This document shows positions 28,821 to 38,790 of a stretch of DNA of 64,000 nucleotides, piece by piece. Source of the stretch: Phytophthora colocasiae (Eukaryota; Oomycota; Peronosporomycetes; Peronosporales; Peronosporaceae); NCBI GenBank assembly GCA_018806915.1, contig JAGKQI010000080.1:248001-312000 (forward strand). The letters are read 5' to 3'. The notes under the pieces are model-generated. The model was not told where the DNA came from, did not search any database, and saw nothing but the letters and a program-made list of their open reading frames with translations. Position 1 is the first letter of the stretch. Each line of letters opens with the position of its first letter. A program made the position numbers and the translations under genes.

Positions 28821-31529
28821 CTAAAAGTCGAGTGGAATCATATCCTGGCCATCATCCGCGCGCGTGAAGATCGACTCGCGTCTGGAGTCCGAGAACACGA
28901 CAAAATTCGCTGGTGTCTGGCCTGACTGAGGCAACGGGATCATGTCATTGCGGCCCAAGTCGTCCGATGCTGCGCCATCCTCCGGGACGGAAGCTGGTAG
29001 TCGGTGCATTTGCATTGGGACGGAGCCTCGTCGAGCCGACGAGGTCATATAGATCTTGCTGTTGGCCGAAGACTGGTTTTGCTGTGTTGAGTTGGTTGAT
29101 GCAGCGGTGATGGCTGCTACGATCGCAGCTGAAGTGGTCGACGGCTGGTTGTTCATCCTCGAGAAGTGGAATTGGCCGTTGCTATCAGTCGAAGGCTCTG
29201 GCTTCGAATTGTTAGCGAATCGGCCGATACTGGAGCTAGCGAAGTTGTTCGACTTAGTGTTGAGGTCCTTTGCTGAAGATGAAGAAGACAACGGAGCTGT
29301 AGCTGAAGGGTTCCAAGCCATTGCAGCAGTCGTTTGGCTGCGGTGGCGAAGAACGTCTGCCGGACGAAGCGTGTTGGGTTGAGGCACTGCCAGATCGTCA
29401 CGGGTGCTGGTTGTATTGCTGCGGTATCGAGCGTCAACGTTGCTGCCAGGCCAAGGAGTGGGGACAGTTCGCTCGGTGAACGAGTTCTCCTCGTCCACTG
29501 CTTCTTGTTCTCGTTCAGGCTCCTCGATGACCTGATGCTCGTAGGTTTTGCTGTTAAGCATTTGAGGTCGCTGAACTGGAGCAGGTTCATAGTCCTCTGA
29601 CGGTCTTGGCTTCATCGACAGACCAGCAAGAGCCAGAATATCCGGATCACGAGAGAGATCGCAAGCCGAGGAACCATCCGACATAGCGGAGAAGTTCGTT
29701 CCACGCGAATACTGCGACGCGTTGTCGTTGGTAAAGCGGTCATGGGAAGAACGCGAGAAAGAGCTACTGGCTGTAGACATGGACACCATACTGTGCTTGT
29801 CCTTAAGACGTTGTGGTAGCTCGGGGTCCGATACATTTCGCATACGACGCAGTTGATCCGGGTCCGACACATTTCGAAAACGAGGCGGAGGTGGTTGGTC
29901 CACACCTGGGAATGTATCTTGTAGCTCGTCCGACGTGACTGGGAACTCGTCTACAGGTTCATCCAGTCCTAAGCTGCTGGCAGTGAATGGCCCGTTCTCC
30001 TCCACCAACGTACCAGGTCCACCTTCCGACGGAATGTACGTAGCAATCGAACCTAAGCGTCGTTCGTAGTTGACATCCTCTGAGCTGTCGTAGGAAATCA
30101 CCTCCTCCTCGTCATTGCTAGCACTCATTCCCGTTCGAGCAAACGGGTTTTCTCCGCTGTAATTACTCGGGTTTTCGCCGCTGATATTGCTCCCCGAGTC
30201 GGAAGTCCGTCGAGTCTTTACGACAGCTGAAGACGTTAAACCGTGACGAAGATCCGCGATACAAGCACTACATCCTCTCGCCTCTCGGAAGTTACGGGAG
30301 TTGCTGCTTCGTGTCGAGCCCATACCTTCGCCTGACGTCGTGTGCCAGATATCTCCAGTCTGACTGAAATCTGCGTTCATAGGCTCTCCACGCTGCGAAG
30401 ACACCAAATTGCTAGCTGCACTGGCCGCCAATGTGCTGCCACTACCGTCCGTGACCTCATATCCAGCCATATTGACCATACTGGAGCACGCACCGCAAAC
30501 AGCTTCTCCACAGAATCGACAGTGGTGGCAACGACGGAACGTTCGGAACATCTTGAGACACATGAAGCAGTGATCGCTCTGCTTCCATGTGAGCTTACTC
30601 AGACAATGCAGAGTAACTTCCGGTCTCAGAACCTGCGCCAAATTGCCTACACAACTCGCAAGCGTCTGCAGCCACCGCTGATACTTCCTAGCATACTTGA
30701 GAGTCGCTTTCGTCGGCAAAAGTGACAGCAGCAGTGAGAGTCGCAGTACATTCGGCTCCGACGTCTCCTCAATGACGAATCCAGAGTTACGGAAGTGTAG
30801 TCGGTCAGTACATTCCGGGATCGGGAGCTCCGGTACATCTTGAAAGTTGACGCTGCTAAGTACGTGAACGCCAACCAATGTGCTCTGTGGCTGGAAGTTG
30901 GACGTGTTTGATCGAGAGCGTGCTGTTCCCCTTCCAACTCGCTCTAAAACACCGGAGTCATGTCGAGAAAACGCGTCCTGATAGCAAACGAGAGTGAAAT
31001 CACGGTGGTTCTCCACATTTCCAAGTTTCGCCTGTGCCTTGAGCGTCAACCAATTGACCGAATACGCGTCGTCCTCGGAGAAACTACGTCGAGACCCATC
31101 CACACCTGCATCCGGGTCCTCCGCGAAAGGCGGTGGCGTGGTGCACGTCAACTTGTCCAGCGTGACGCCGTTCTGGAAATACTGTTGGAAAACCTGTCGC
31201 ATGACGAGCCGGAATTCGTCAGTTGTAGACGAATGCAACAGGTCCAGCATGGCCGCCACTCCAGTATGAACGGTCGTCACCGCTCGGACGAGATAATAAT
31301 CGGACGAATGTCCCGCTCCGCGTCCGAATTTCTTGGCTGTCGAAACGTTCTGTGGCAGATTCCGTCCTGCCATTTCGTAGAGCATCGAGCCATTACGCTC
31401 GCTGACAAACCGCCATCCCTGTGTGGTCGTGGCCAGCATGGCCAAGTCCGAGGCCGCCTCGTGCATCCGCTCCAGCATCAGCGTGGACGGCGCATGGCCC
31501 GTGGTCTTGTTGCCGGCCGTGCGGCTCAT
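28821..31529 (-). CDS. FYVE-type zinc-finger protein (902 aa)
   Basis: FYVE domains bind phosphatidylinositol 3-phosphate on endosomes; oomycetes carry many FYVE proteins, often with a START-like N-terminus. Residues 1-300 hold a folded region without a motif I can assign firmly (START-like by family context). The FYVE core lies about residues 318-350: CFMC, then FRRCHHCRFCGEAVCGACSS, i.e. the basic R-x2-H-H-C-R core plus Cys pairs. The last Cys pair appears to be GCSAC near residue 420, about 70 residues further on, so the loop is enlarged. The C-terminal half is Ser/Asn/Gln-rich and looks disordered. Start: Met 31529; the frame stays open upstream to a TAG without another ATG. The gene is uninterrupted, unlike the ankyrin genes, suggesting selection keeps it. 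Confidence 0.87.
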   Translation of the reverse strand: MSRTAGNKTTGHAPSTLMLERMHEAASDLAMLATTTQGWRFVSERNGSMLYEMAGRNLPQNVSTAKKFGRGAGHSSDYYLVRAVTTVHTGVAAMLDLLHSSTTDEFRLVMRQVFQQYFQNGVTLDKLTCTTPPPFAEDPDAGVDGSRRSFSEDDAYSVNWLTLKAQAKLGNVENHRDFTLVCYQDAFSRHDSGVLERVGRGTARSRSNTSNFQPQSTLVGVHVLSSVNFQDVPELPIPECTDRLHFRNSGFVIEETSEPNVLRLSLLLSLLPTKATLKYARKYQRWLQTLASCVGNLAQVLRPEVTLHCLSKLTWKQSDHCFMCLKMFRTFRRCHHCRFCGEAVCGACSSMVNMAGYEVTDGSGSTLAASAASNLVSSQRGEPMNADFSQTGDIWHTTSGEGMGSTRSSNSRNFREARGCSACIADLRHGLTSSAVVKTRRTSDSGSNISGENPSNYSGENPFARTGMSASNDEEEVISYDSSEDVNYERRLGSIATYIPSEGGPGTLVEENGPFTASSLGLDEPVDEFPVTSDELQDTFPGVDQPPPPRFRNVSDPDQLRRMRNVSDPELPQRLKDKHSMVSMSTASSSFSRSSHDRFTNDNASQYSRGTNFSAMSDGSSACDLSRDPDILALAGLSMKPRPSEDYEPAPVQRPQMLNSKTYEHQVIEEPEREQEAVDEENSFTERTVPTPWPGSNVDARYRSNTTSTRDDLAVPQPNTLRPADVLRHRSQTTAAMAWNPSATAPLSSSSSAKDLNTKSNNFASSSIGRFANNSKPEPSTDSNGQFHFSRMNNQPSTTSAAIVAAITAASTNSTQQNQSSANSKIYMTSSARRGSVPMQMHRLPASVPEDGAASDDLGRNDMIPLPQSGQTPANFVVFSDSRRESIFTRADDGQDMIPLDF

Positions 31530-33111
31530 GTTGAGCGGGTTGCGGCTCGACTTTCGGAATGCGTTCGCCGAACACCGTTCGGACGCACGGGTGGGCGACC
31601 TGTAGACGTCCTGGCGCTTAACATTTGGACGGGCGGACGTTCGCTCGCTTTCTGCACGATCCCGCTATCCCCGAGTTGCGGCTATCGAATCGCAGAGCTC
31701 TGGTCTCAATCCTGGCGTTGCCAAGGTGAGATTTTTTTTTTTTTCAGCTTTTTGTCTTGCTTTATTGCGACTTTGAACGTGCTGCCGCTGACAAGACACA
31801 ATCGAGGAATGACTCGCATCTGGTAAGGCATTACTAGTATCTGTGACCTGGTCCCAGCCGAAGAAGAGGAGCAAGGTGCGGCTGGACGACGTGACCAGTG
31901 CCGCTGCATGGATGGAGGCGGAGGATAGGGGGCGTACGTCAGCACATGGAGGTGATAGAGTGCAGCCAGCAGCTCTACTACCTTGATGTTTGTATGGCTG
32001 TCCAAAAGTGAGCAGCAGTTTAATTGTGGCCATGGCAATCTACAAATACTGTGACATTAAATATGTACCGGAGACTTTGAAAACAGATTCATAAAATTCT
32101 TGTTTATATTACCTGTTAGATTAGATGTGTACCAGTGTCTTATTTGGGGTCGGATGATTTTGTTGAACCGAAAAGCGACAATCAAACGACTCGGCTTCAG
32201 TGGAGATTCTACGAGTGCACGAAATCCTTTCAGAACCGGTCCGCAGTGGCTATTTTCCGACGCGCATTGCCAGTCGTGCCGTAAGCTGAGAGCTCCACGC
32301 TCCAAAACTCGAAGCTCCGGTCGGGAGCCCAACTTGCACCTTTGCAGACTCGTACAGACAGATACACTCGAAAATTCATGCCAGTGGACCGCATGGTTCG
32401 AAACTGATCATGCGTAACGACACCGTCGAGGTCAGAAAAGGTAGACGGTGGCAAACAATATAAAGTACCTTATCGATCGGAAGAAGGGGGCGGAAGATCG
32501 CCAGGCATTGCGCTTCCCACTTGTGGGTTTCGGGTTTTCATTCGAGCACGCGAGTCAGCATCGCAGAGCACACGAAGATGATTTTGTTTGGGGAAAGATT
32601 GCGGGTTTTCCGAATGACTTGAGTTCAGTCTGCCGACCACAACCTCGAAAGCCGCACGAAGACCGTTTTTGCTGTGTAATAGCAGAGGAAGAGCTCACTT
32701 TCCCGGTGCCAATAGCTTTGTCGCAGCGTGACGCGAGGAGGTATGCGGGACTGAAATCCCTGCAAGCTGCAATGCAACTTGCTTCCTGCCCCTACCTCCC
32801 ACTTGTGTGTCTTTGTTACGCTCGACAAGTGTCGAATGTGTGGTTGCGCTGTTGATAATTGTCGACGCCAAATTAACCTCCACAAGTTTAGATGGGTACT
32901 AGCGTTCTTCATTGAAGACAATGGCGATCGTGGGTCCATACTAGTAGTGGACATCAAGCCGCTGATCCCCAAGATTTCTGGTGTGGCACGTCTCAAGTAT
33001 CGCGTCGTTCGTTTCCCGGTACATGTCCAGCCATCCATCGATGCACATTCCAGGCTGTAGTATATTGCCACTTAAAACGTCTCAAGTGTTCATATCCAAA
33101 TAGTGAATTTC
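31530..33111. other. Intergenic region between FYVE and C2 genes
   Basis: About 1.6 kb. Short ORFs exist on both strands (32448-32855 plus, 32625-33071 minus, 32779-33060 plus), but they overlap one another and show no recognisable motif. I see no TE ends. A T-rich tract followed by CAG near 31728-31746 could be part of a splice acceptor for an unseen 5' exon but cannot be assigned. Confidence 0.5.
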
Positions 33112-33576
33112 CTAATAGTAATACTCGACGGGGCTTCCGTCACTTGCCGACAAACTGATCTGCAGGTAGAGGTCGCTCTTCGGAGCTCCAATTCCGCCCA
33201 CCTCATCAGGTAGAACCAGCGGGTAGCTGTACATTTCACAGTGTCTATTACCCGCATACAGCGTAAGAGGAATGACAGCCGAACCGATGAGATCGTCCTT
33301 GCTTAGTCGGTCGTAGTCGAAGACCTGTGCGATGAGAAACTCGCTCTCCCATTCGTCCACTTCGAACTCGAACTTCTCCGGGGGTGACCACTGCGGATTA
33401 AGGTCGTTCATGATACAGGAGCTCTTCTTGGTCGCTCCACCCAGTGTAAAGACCACGTACGGGTCGCTTTTGCCGCCTACGACGTCCATATCGGCTGCTG
33501 CTAAGTCTTGACACTTGAAGAGCACAATGCGCACAATAAACTTCTTCCTCTGCTTCCTGCCCAGGGTCAGCGTCAT
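33112..33576 (-). CDS. Small single C2-domain protein (154 aa)
   Basis: The whole protein is one C2 domain. The N-terminus TLGRKQRKKFIVRIVLFKCQ is the first strand; AADMDVVGGKSDPYVVFTLG carries the first Ca2+-loop Asp residues; NDLNPQWSPPEKFEFEV is the N-P-x-W motif; VFDYDRLSKDDLIGSAVIPL holds the second acidic loop. C2 domains bind phospholipid, usually with Ca2+, so a membrane-recruited adaptor is likely. No signal peptide or membrane segment is seen. It ends ...VEYYY. Start: Met 33576, preceded by a pyrimidine-rich (CT)n leader in the sense direction. It is in the same orientation as the FYVE gene, 1.6 kb upstream of it, and is intact. Confidence 0.88.
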   Translation of the reverse strand: MTLTLGRKQRKKFIVRIVLFKCQDLAAADMDVVGGKSDPYVVFTLGGATKKSSCIMNDLNPQWSPPEKFEFEVDEWESEFLIAQVFDYDRLSKDDLIGSAVIPLTLYAGNRHCEMYSYPLVLPDEVGGIGAPKSDLYLQISLSASDGSPVEYYY

Positions 33577-34363
33577 CGTCGGTTACACTTAAAGGAAAGC
33601 GTCGTAATAGAGAGAGAGAGAGAGAGAGGGGAAGCAAGTAGAAGACTGAAGGGAGAGTAACACGGAGAAGCCCAAGCACGAATGGCCAAATGATGTAATG
33701 GAACTGGAGTTTCGGTGTCGCAAAAGGTGTAATCGAATGTACCCCTAGTCAACGGTTACGTACCCCCGTAATATCTGTAATGGGTACAGTCGCAAAAGAA
33801 TCCATTTTTTTTAGCACCATTTTTATTCATACGAGTACACCGATCGACAGAATGCAGCTTCCATATAAAAAGGGCGCCTGTGATATAAAATTGTGTGCAC
33901 ATTTTGTTATCAACCAATCAAATTGCCCGATGCAGCGTTCAATCGCTAAAATAAAACTCCACCAGCCACTCGATAAAACGGAGGTCTCCACCAGCCACTC
34001 AATAAAATGGAGGAAGCGGACGAGGAGTCCTCGCAGCCCCCACCACCCGCGACAGTATTGCAGGAAGCAAAGGAGGTTGCCACACACAGGCCTCCTTGAC
34101 GAGGTGTACGCGCCAGCCAAACAACGCTGCATGCACTACACAATACAAGAAAAACGACGTGTCCTTTTAAGCTATAGAGGGGCTAAGCCAACGCAAAGCT
34201 ACGCAAGAGCAACAGCTACTGCTACGACGGCGAAAGGAGAGCGCTTGGCTACGATAAAGCGTGCCATTTCAGCCTGGGAATCCATTAAACCGTCACTAGT
34301 GCAATTTTTAGTGCAAAATACAGCTGCTCTCTATCTTTTACCAAAATCGATATTAATTCGCTC
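33577..34363. other. Intergenic region between C2 gene and ANK-B tail
   Basis: Contains a 28-bp direct repeat x2 at about 33957-34013 (CTCCACCAGCCACT...AAAA). A plus-strand ORF (33780-34637) includes HYTIQEKRRVLLSYRGAKPT, vaguely like the start of some DNA-transposon proteins, but its 3' half is antisense to ankyrin sequence; I do not call it a gene. Confidence 0.45.
33609..33630. repeat. (AG)n microsatellite
   Basis: About ten AG units, 33 bp upstream of the C2 start codon; in the sense direction it forms a CT-rich leader. Confidence 0.9.
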
Positions 34364-34934
34364 TCACATAACCAGTCTACACGCGCCGAACAGACTTTGC
34401 ACCTGCGGGAAAGTGGTCGTTGCATTCTGTCGATCGGTGTATACGTCAAAGGTGATAGTCTTTACTTGTAGAGCAGCTTTTCCTTTTGATGCCCGAGAGT
34501 TCATAATTGTACGACCTCTGCGCTTTAATTTCTTGGTATATCCATTTTTCAGGATAGATGAGGTAGCCTCGTTCTCCGAAAGAATTTTCACGACAACAGT
34601 ATGTCCATGTTCAGAGGCAAGCGTTAAAGGACGATAGCCTTGCTTATTGACAATGTCAACAGTAGCCCCTCCCTTCACCAGCAACTGGACGATGTTGCCA
34701 TGACCAAATCTAGACGCCATGTGAAGGCTGCAGCTGCCAACGCACCATTCCCTTCTCCGTCCGTCAAGTTAACGTTTGCACCACTAGCAAGTAGCAATTT
34801 CACAATGTCAACGCGTCCAGACAAACAAGCTGCGTGGAGAGCTGTACCTCCATTATCTTGCTGTTTGTTCACTGAAGCTCCTTCTGCCAGTAGCTCTCGG
34901 ACGAGTTCCACATGACCATTTTGCGATGCTGTCA
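34364..34934 (-). pseudogene. Out-of-frame ankyrin tail of ANK-B
   Basis: Immediately past the ANK-B stop, ankyrin coding continues in a different frame: MTASQNGHVELVRELLAEGA and GGTALHAACLSGRVDIVKLL; then, after a second frame change near 34720, MASRFGHGNIVQLLVKGGAT and GYRPLTLASEHGHTVVVKI. About four repeats in total. It indicates that ANK-B was once longer and has been truncated by a frameshift near 34940. Confidence 0.83.
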
Positions 34935-37900
34935 TCAGTCGTCTGGCATTGTGAAGTCAATGTCAACTCCATTTTTCAGCAACAGTTTCGTCACCTCTGT
35001 TCGACCCCGTTCAGCTGCAGATATCAATGGAATGGCTCCTCTATCGTTTACTGCATCGATATCAGCACCATGAGACAGTAGCACCTCAACCACATTAGCA
35101 TGGCCACACATTGACCCTGCATGTAGCGCATTCCAACCATTTGGCCCCTGTTTGTTCACGCTTGCACCGGCATCAAGCAGCAGTTTAACAACATTCGCGT
35201 AACCGTTCTGGGATGCAAGCATGAGCGGAGTCCAGGATCCTCTGGAAATCAAATCCACAGAAGCTTCATGCTCTAAAAGGAACTTTACCACGTCGATCTT
35301 GTCGTATGCAGCTGCAGATGTCAGGGGATTGAACACTTCATCACCTGCTAAATCAATGTTCGCTCCCATTCCAACGAGAACCTTCACAATATCGATGTAT
35401 CCTTCGGTGCACGCGAACTGGAGAGCAGAACGACCACTGTAACTGAGCTCGTTCATTCTTGCTCCCTTCTGCAATAACATTGTCACCACTTCAGTGTGTC
35501 CATTCTCAGATGCGCTCATGAGTGGCGTCAAACCCTCACTGTTTGGCATGTTGATCGCTTCCGTGCTTTCTAGTAGATGCTCGACAACTTTTACTTGTCC
35601 TCTTTCACACGCAATTCGCAGCGCTGTGTCTCCATTGCGATTCTTTTGATCAATGGTATTCTGCGTCGTTTTGAACCATGGCTTTTCTTCAACAGGTTCT
35701 AAATCAGTAGACAGCTCTTGATCTTCAAATTCGTCATACTCAGAACTCACTCTCTCACCGCTAAGCTGCAAGTCACTTGTATCAGGAGGAACGCGCTCAT
35801 AGATTAGCTGTACGAGATCTATATATCCACTGAAATAGGCCACGTACAGCGGTGGCCAGTTCTGGAAATCGCCACTCAAATTAATATCCGCTTCATTATC
35901 CAGCAGAATCCGAACAACCGCCAACCGATTGTACCATACAGCAGTGAGCAACGCTGTTCCTCCACTTGGAAGCCTAGCATTAACGTTGGCATTACGCGTC
36001 ACTAGAAACTGGACTATATCGGAGAATCCCAGTTGTGCTGCTGTGATAAGAGGAGTGTAGCCATCATTGTCCGCTAGATCCAGAGCAGCCCCACGGTTCA
36101 CCAGTGTTACAACAATATCGAAATGACCATGTTCGGAGGCGATGTTGAGTGCTGTTGCTCCAGAAGGCAACTGCAAATCAATAGAATCACGAGTAGCTTC
36201 CTGTTTGAGCAAAGCTTTCACCGTGCTAAGATGTCCTTGCTCAGCAGCTTTCATCAGTGGCGTCCAACCAGCTTCGTTTGTCAGGTCCATTCTCCCTCCC
36301 TTCCCTAATAGAAATTTCACGACCTCAGTATGTCCATTGTCAGTAGCGCATCGCAATGGACTGCCTGCTTCTTCGTCCGTACAATCCATAGACGCACCAC
36401 TTTCCACTAACACCTTCACGGTATCCACGTGGTTGTTTTTACACGCAGAATGCAGAGCTGTCCAGCCCTTTGATCGTCGCTTGTGTACATCCGCACCACC
36501 CCGTACCAGCAGCTTCACAATTTCTGTGTAGCCATTTTGAGATGCAGCCATGAGTGACGTCCTGCCATCATCACCTGGCAAGTCGACATTTGCTCCGTTC
36601 TCCAACAAAATCCTCGCAATCTCCATTTGGCCATACTCAGCTGCATATAGCAGAGAACTACCTTCATTTTCCACCATTAAATCAGCATTTGCATCTTTCT
36701 CCAGAAGTACTTCTACCGCTTGAGTGTGCCCCTGTCTCGAAGCAGAATGAAGAGCAGTCCAACCAGCCGGCAACTGTTTATCTAAATTTGCACCATTATC
36801 TGCCAACACCCGGATGACATCCACGTGACCATTTTGTGCGGCAGCCATCAGCGCATTGAAACCTTTCTTGTTCACATGGTCGACGTCTGCTCCATTCTTC
36901 AACAGAAACTTCACAATCTCAGTTCGTCCGTGCTCTGCTGCTGATCTCAGTGCGCAGTCGCCCAAATCGTCAGTCAACTCAATGATTGCTCCATTCTCCA
37001 GTAGAATCTCCACAATGTTGTTATGGCCAGCTCTGCACGCCATGTGAAGTGCAGTGGAGCCGTCTACTCGTTGAAAATTCACATTTGCACCTCCCTTGAG
37101 TAATATCTTGACAACATCGTCGTGACCACGGAATACAGCATTCATGAGCGAGGTCCAACCATTGTGAGTAACCAAATCCACGGATGCTCCTTTGTCCAAC
37201 AGAAACTTCACAATGTGGGCAAGTCCCTTATCTGCAGCCACTGTCAGAGCACTATCACCGTCGTCATCCACTAAGTCAACGGACGCACCAAACTTGATCA
37301 AAGTTTGCACAACTGGAAGATAATCCCCTGTACTAGCGAGTTCCAACGCGCTCATTCCACTGGGCAACTGCGTATCAACGTCGTCTCCTGCCTTCAAAAG
37401 TGTAGTCACCACCTCCGAGTCGCCTATGTATACCGAATACAGCAATGCTGTCCACCCATCATCGCTTCTTGCTCCAATTGCTGCGCCGTGTTCCAACAAC
37501 AGCTTCACCACTTCGTTGTGGCCATTCCCAGCAGCCTCAATGAGTGGTGTATTGCCGTATTTATTGACAGCTTCGATCTCTGCACCAGTTTTGAGGAGAA
37601 TATCAGCTACAGCTTCTTGTCCCTCTTGACACGCCACGTGGAGAATGATATCTTTATTCACCAATTGTTTCTTGTCATTTTCCTGTAAAAACGACACCAC
37701 TTCCTCGTCCACTGCAACTCCACACTCTATCAACGCTCGAACAACATCCAGATCTCCTGTCGGTAGCTGACCTAAAAGGTCTGAGGTAAAGTCTGACATC
37801 CTGTTCTCGGGACCAATTGGAGAATGTTCATCCCGATTTGATTTAGCAAAATGTACCCATTGACGTATGATCTTCAATAGAGCTCCGTTTGCTAGCCTGT

Positions 37901-38015
37901 AGTGGCCCACTGGCAGTGCCACTGAGTGTCTAGATAGTATCCTCCCCTTGCCCAGCGTCTGGGTCGAGGCTGTGAATTGCAGAACATGTCCATAGCCGTA
38001 GCTTCTCGTTTTCAA
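34935..38015 (-). CDS. ANK-B: long ankyrin-repeat protein (1026 aa, or about 954 from the inner start)
   Basis: From about residue 75 to the end it is an ankyrin solenoid of roughly 26-28 repeats (consensus G-TALH-A---GH--VV--LL--GA-VD). Near residues 690-790 the repeats break into the special module with FQNWPPLYVAYFSGY and VQLIYE, followed by an acidic non-repeat linker (SSEYDEFEDQELSTDLEP) before repeats restart at IDQKNRNGDTALRIACERG. Start: the first Met (38015) lies in sequence that is duplicated at 28240-28440 and may be leader; Met 37799 (MSDFTSDLLGQL) is an attractive alternative. The ORF ends at TGA 34935-34937, but ankyrin sequence carries on out of frame, so the C-terminus is truncated. 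Ankyrin solenoids mediate protein contacts; partner unknown. No signal peptide or transmembrane segment. Confidence 0.85.
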   Translation of the reverse strand: MKTRSYGYGHVLQFTASTQTLGKGRILSRHSVALPVGHYRLANGALLKIIRQWVHFAKSNRDEHSPIGPENRMSDFTSDLLGQLPTGDLDVVRALIECGVAVDEEVVSFLQENDKKQLVNKDIILHVACQEGQEAVADILLKTGAEIEAVNKYGNTPLIEAAGNGHNEVVKLLLEHGAAIGARSDDGWTALLYSVYIGDSEVVTTLLKAGDDVDTQLPSGMSALELASTGDYLPVVQTLIKFGASVDLVDDDGDSALTVAADKGLAHIVKFLLDKGASVDLVTHNGWTSLMNAVFRGHDDVVKILLKGGANVNFQRVDGSTALHMACRAGHNNIVEILLENGAIIELTDDLGDCALRSAAEHGRTEIVKFLLKNGADVDHVNKKGFNALMAAAQNGHVDVIRVLADNGANLDKQLPAGWTALHSASRQGHTQAVEVLLEKDANADLMVENEGSSLLYAAEYGQMEIARILLENGANVDLPGDDGRTSLMAASQNGYTEIVKLLVRGGADVHKRRSKGWTALHSACKNNHVDTVKVLVESGASMDCTDEEAGSPLRCATDNGHTEVVKFLLGKGGRMDLTNEAGWTPLMKAAEQGHLSTVKALLKQEATRDSIDLQLPSGATALNIASEHGHFDIVVTLVNRGAALDLADNDGYTPLITAAQLGFSDIVQFLVTRNANVNARLPSGGTALLTAVWYNRLAVVRILLDNEADINLSGDFQNWPPLYVAYFSGYIDLVQLIYERVPPDTSDLQLSGERVSSEYDEFEDQELSTDLEPVEEKPWFKTTQNTIDQKNRNGDTALRIACERGQVKVVEHLLESTEAINMPNSEGLTPLMSASENGHTEVVTMLLQKGARMNELSYSGRSALQFACTEGYIDIVKVLVGMGANIDLAGDEVFNPLTSAAAYDKIDVVKFLLEHEASVDLISRGSWTPLMLASQNGYANVVKLLLDAGASVNKQGPNGWNALHAGSMCGHANVVEVLLSHGADIDAVNDRGAIPLISAAERGRTEVTKLLLKNGVDIDFTMPDD

Positions 38016-38160
38016 TTCATGAAGACAAACAACAAAGCCACAATTAATTGCTTAAAATAGAATCAAACATTTTCAAAACGTTTTTTTGTTTTTACCGTTT
38101 AAACTTGTGAAATCAATCTACATTCGCAGTTCGAAGAACTGTCGTTGGGGGGTTGTGTTT

Positions 38161-38337
38161 GGATGTCATCGAGTGACATTCGCGTCACATTTGCCTTCTC
38201 TCCTGAATCGGATGTCATCGAGTAACATTCGCGTCACATTTTCCTTCTCTCCTGAATCGGATGTCATCGAGCAACATTCGCGTCACATTTTCCTTCTCAC
38301 TTGGATCGGATGTCATCGAGTAACATTCGTGTCACAT
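38161..38337. repeat. 49-bp minisatellite, 3.6 copies, upstream of ANK-B
   Basis: Units at 38161-38209, 38210-38258, 38259-38307 and partial 38308-38337, each beginning GGATGTCATCGAG. Each contains a TTCG(C/T)GTCACAT block; copies differ at only a few positions. It lies about 145-320 bp upstream of the first ANK-B Met. Confidence 0.94.
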
Positions 38338-38743
38338 AATATATACTGTGACACATTATCTGGACAAAAGCTAGACATCACGATTTGCATGAAATTTATA
38401 GGTTACATCATACATCCAATGTCAAGCTGGGCACATGCATGCCATGTCTTGTCGATATTAATGTGAGCATGTGCCAAGCTCAAGACTTATATTGGTCACC
38501 TTTATTGTTTTAGTCTATGCATGCTCATTCTACCTTCCGCAAACGCGTTTTATTAGTCTACTCATCAGTGCTCGCACAGTAATAGCAATATCAAAGAACT
38601 TAATACGAACTTAGAGACATCTGAGAGAGCAGTAAGTTATTTAATAGTACCTCAAAAGCTGTTAATTACTCCACAGAGCTACAAAGTGCGCCGACAACAG
38701 CGCTGCTCTCCACAGACAGGTGCTGGTACAAACCGAAAGGCTC

Positions 38744-38790
38744 CCACAAGCTACTGTGACAGCCACCTTGGCTGTCGCAGTAGTTTGTGG
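38744..38790. repeat. Strong hairpin, 21-bp arms with 5-nt loop
   Basis: Arms 38744-38764 and 38770-38790, loop ACCTT. Two arm positions differ, and as RNA both become G-U wobbles. Function unknown. Confidence 0.85.

Noticed and set aside
30960..31826. 288-aa plus-strand ORF
   Set aside because: Lies antisense over the FYVE gene for most of its length; no recognisable motif.
32448..33071. Overlapping ORFs on both strands between FYVE and C2
   Set aside because: They overlap in conflicting frames, lack motifs and lack supporting signals.
33780..34637. 285-aa plus-strand ORF
   Set aside because: Its 3' third is antisense to ankyrin repeats; only a faint resemblance to a transposon N-terminus.
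38161..38337. Possible CRISPR array
   Set aside because: Repeats are directly contiguous 49-bp units without unique spacers, in a eukaryotic context; it is a minisatellite.
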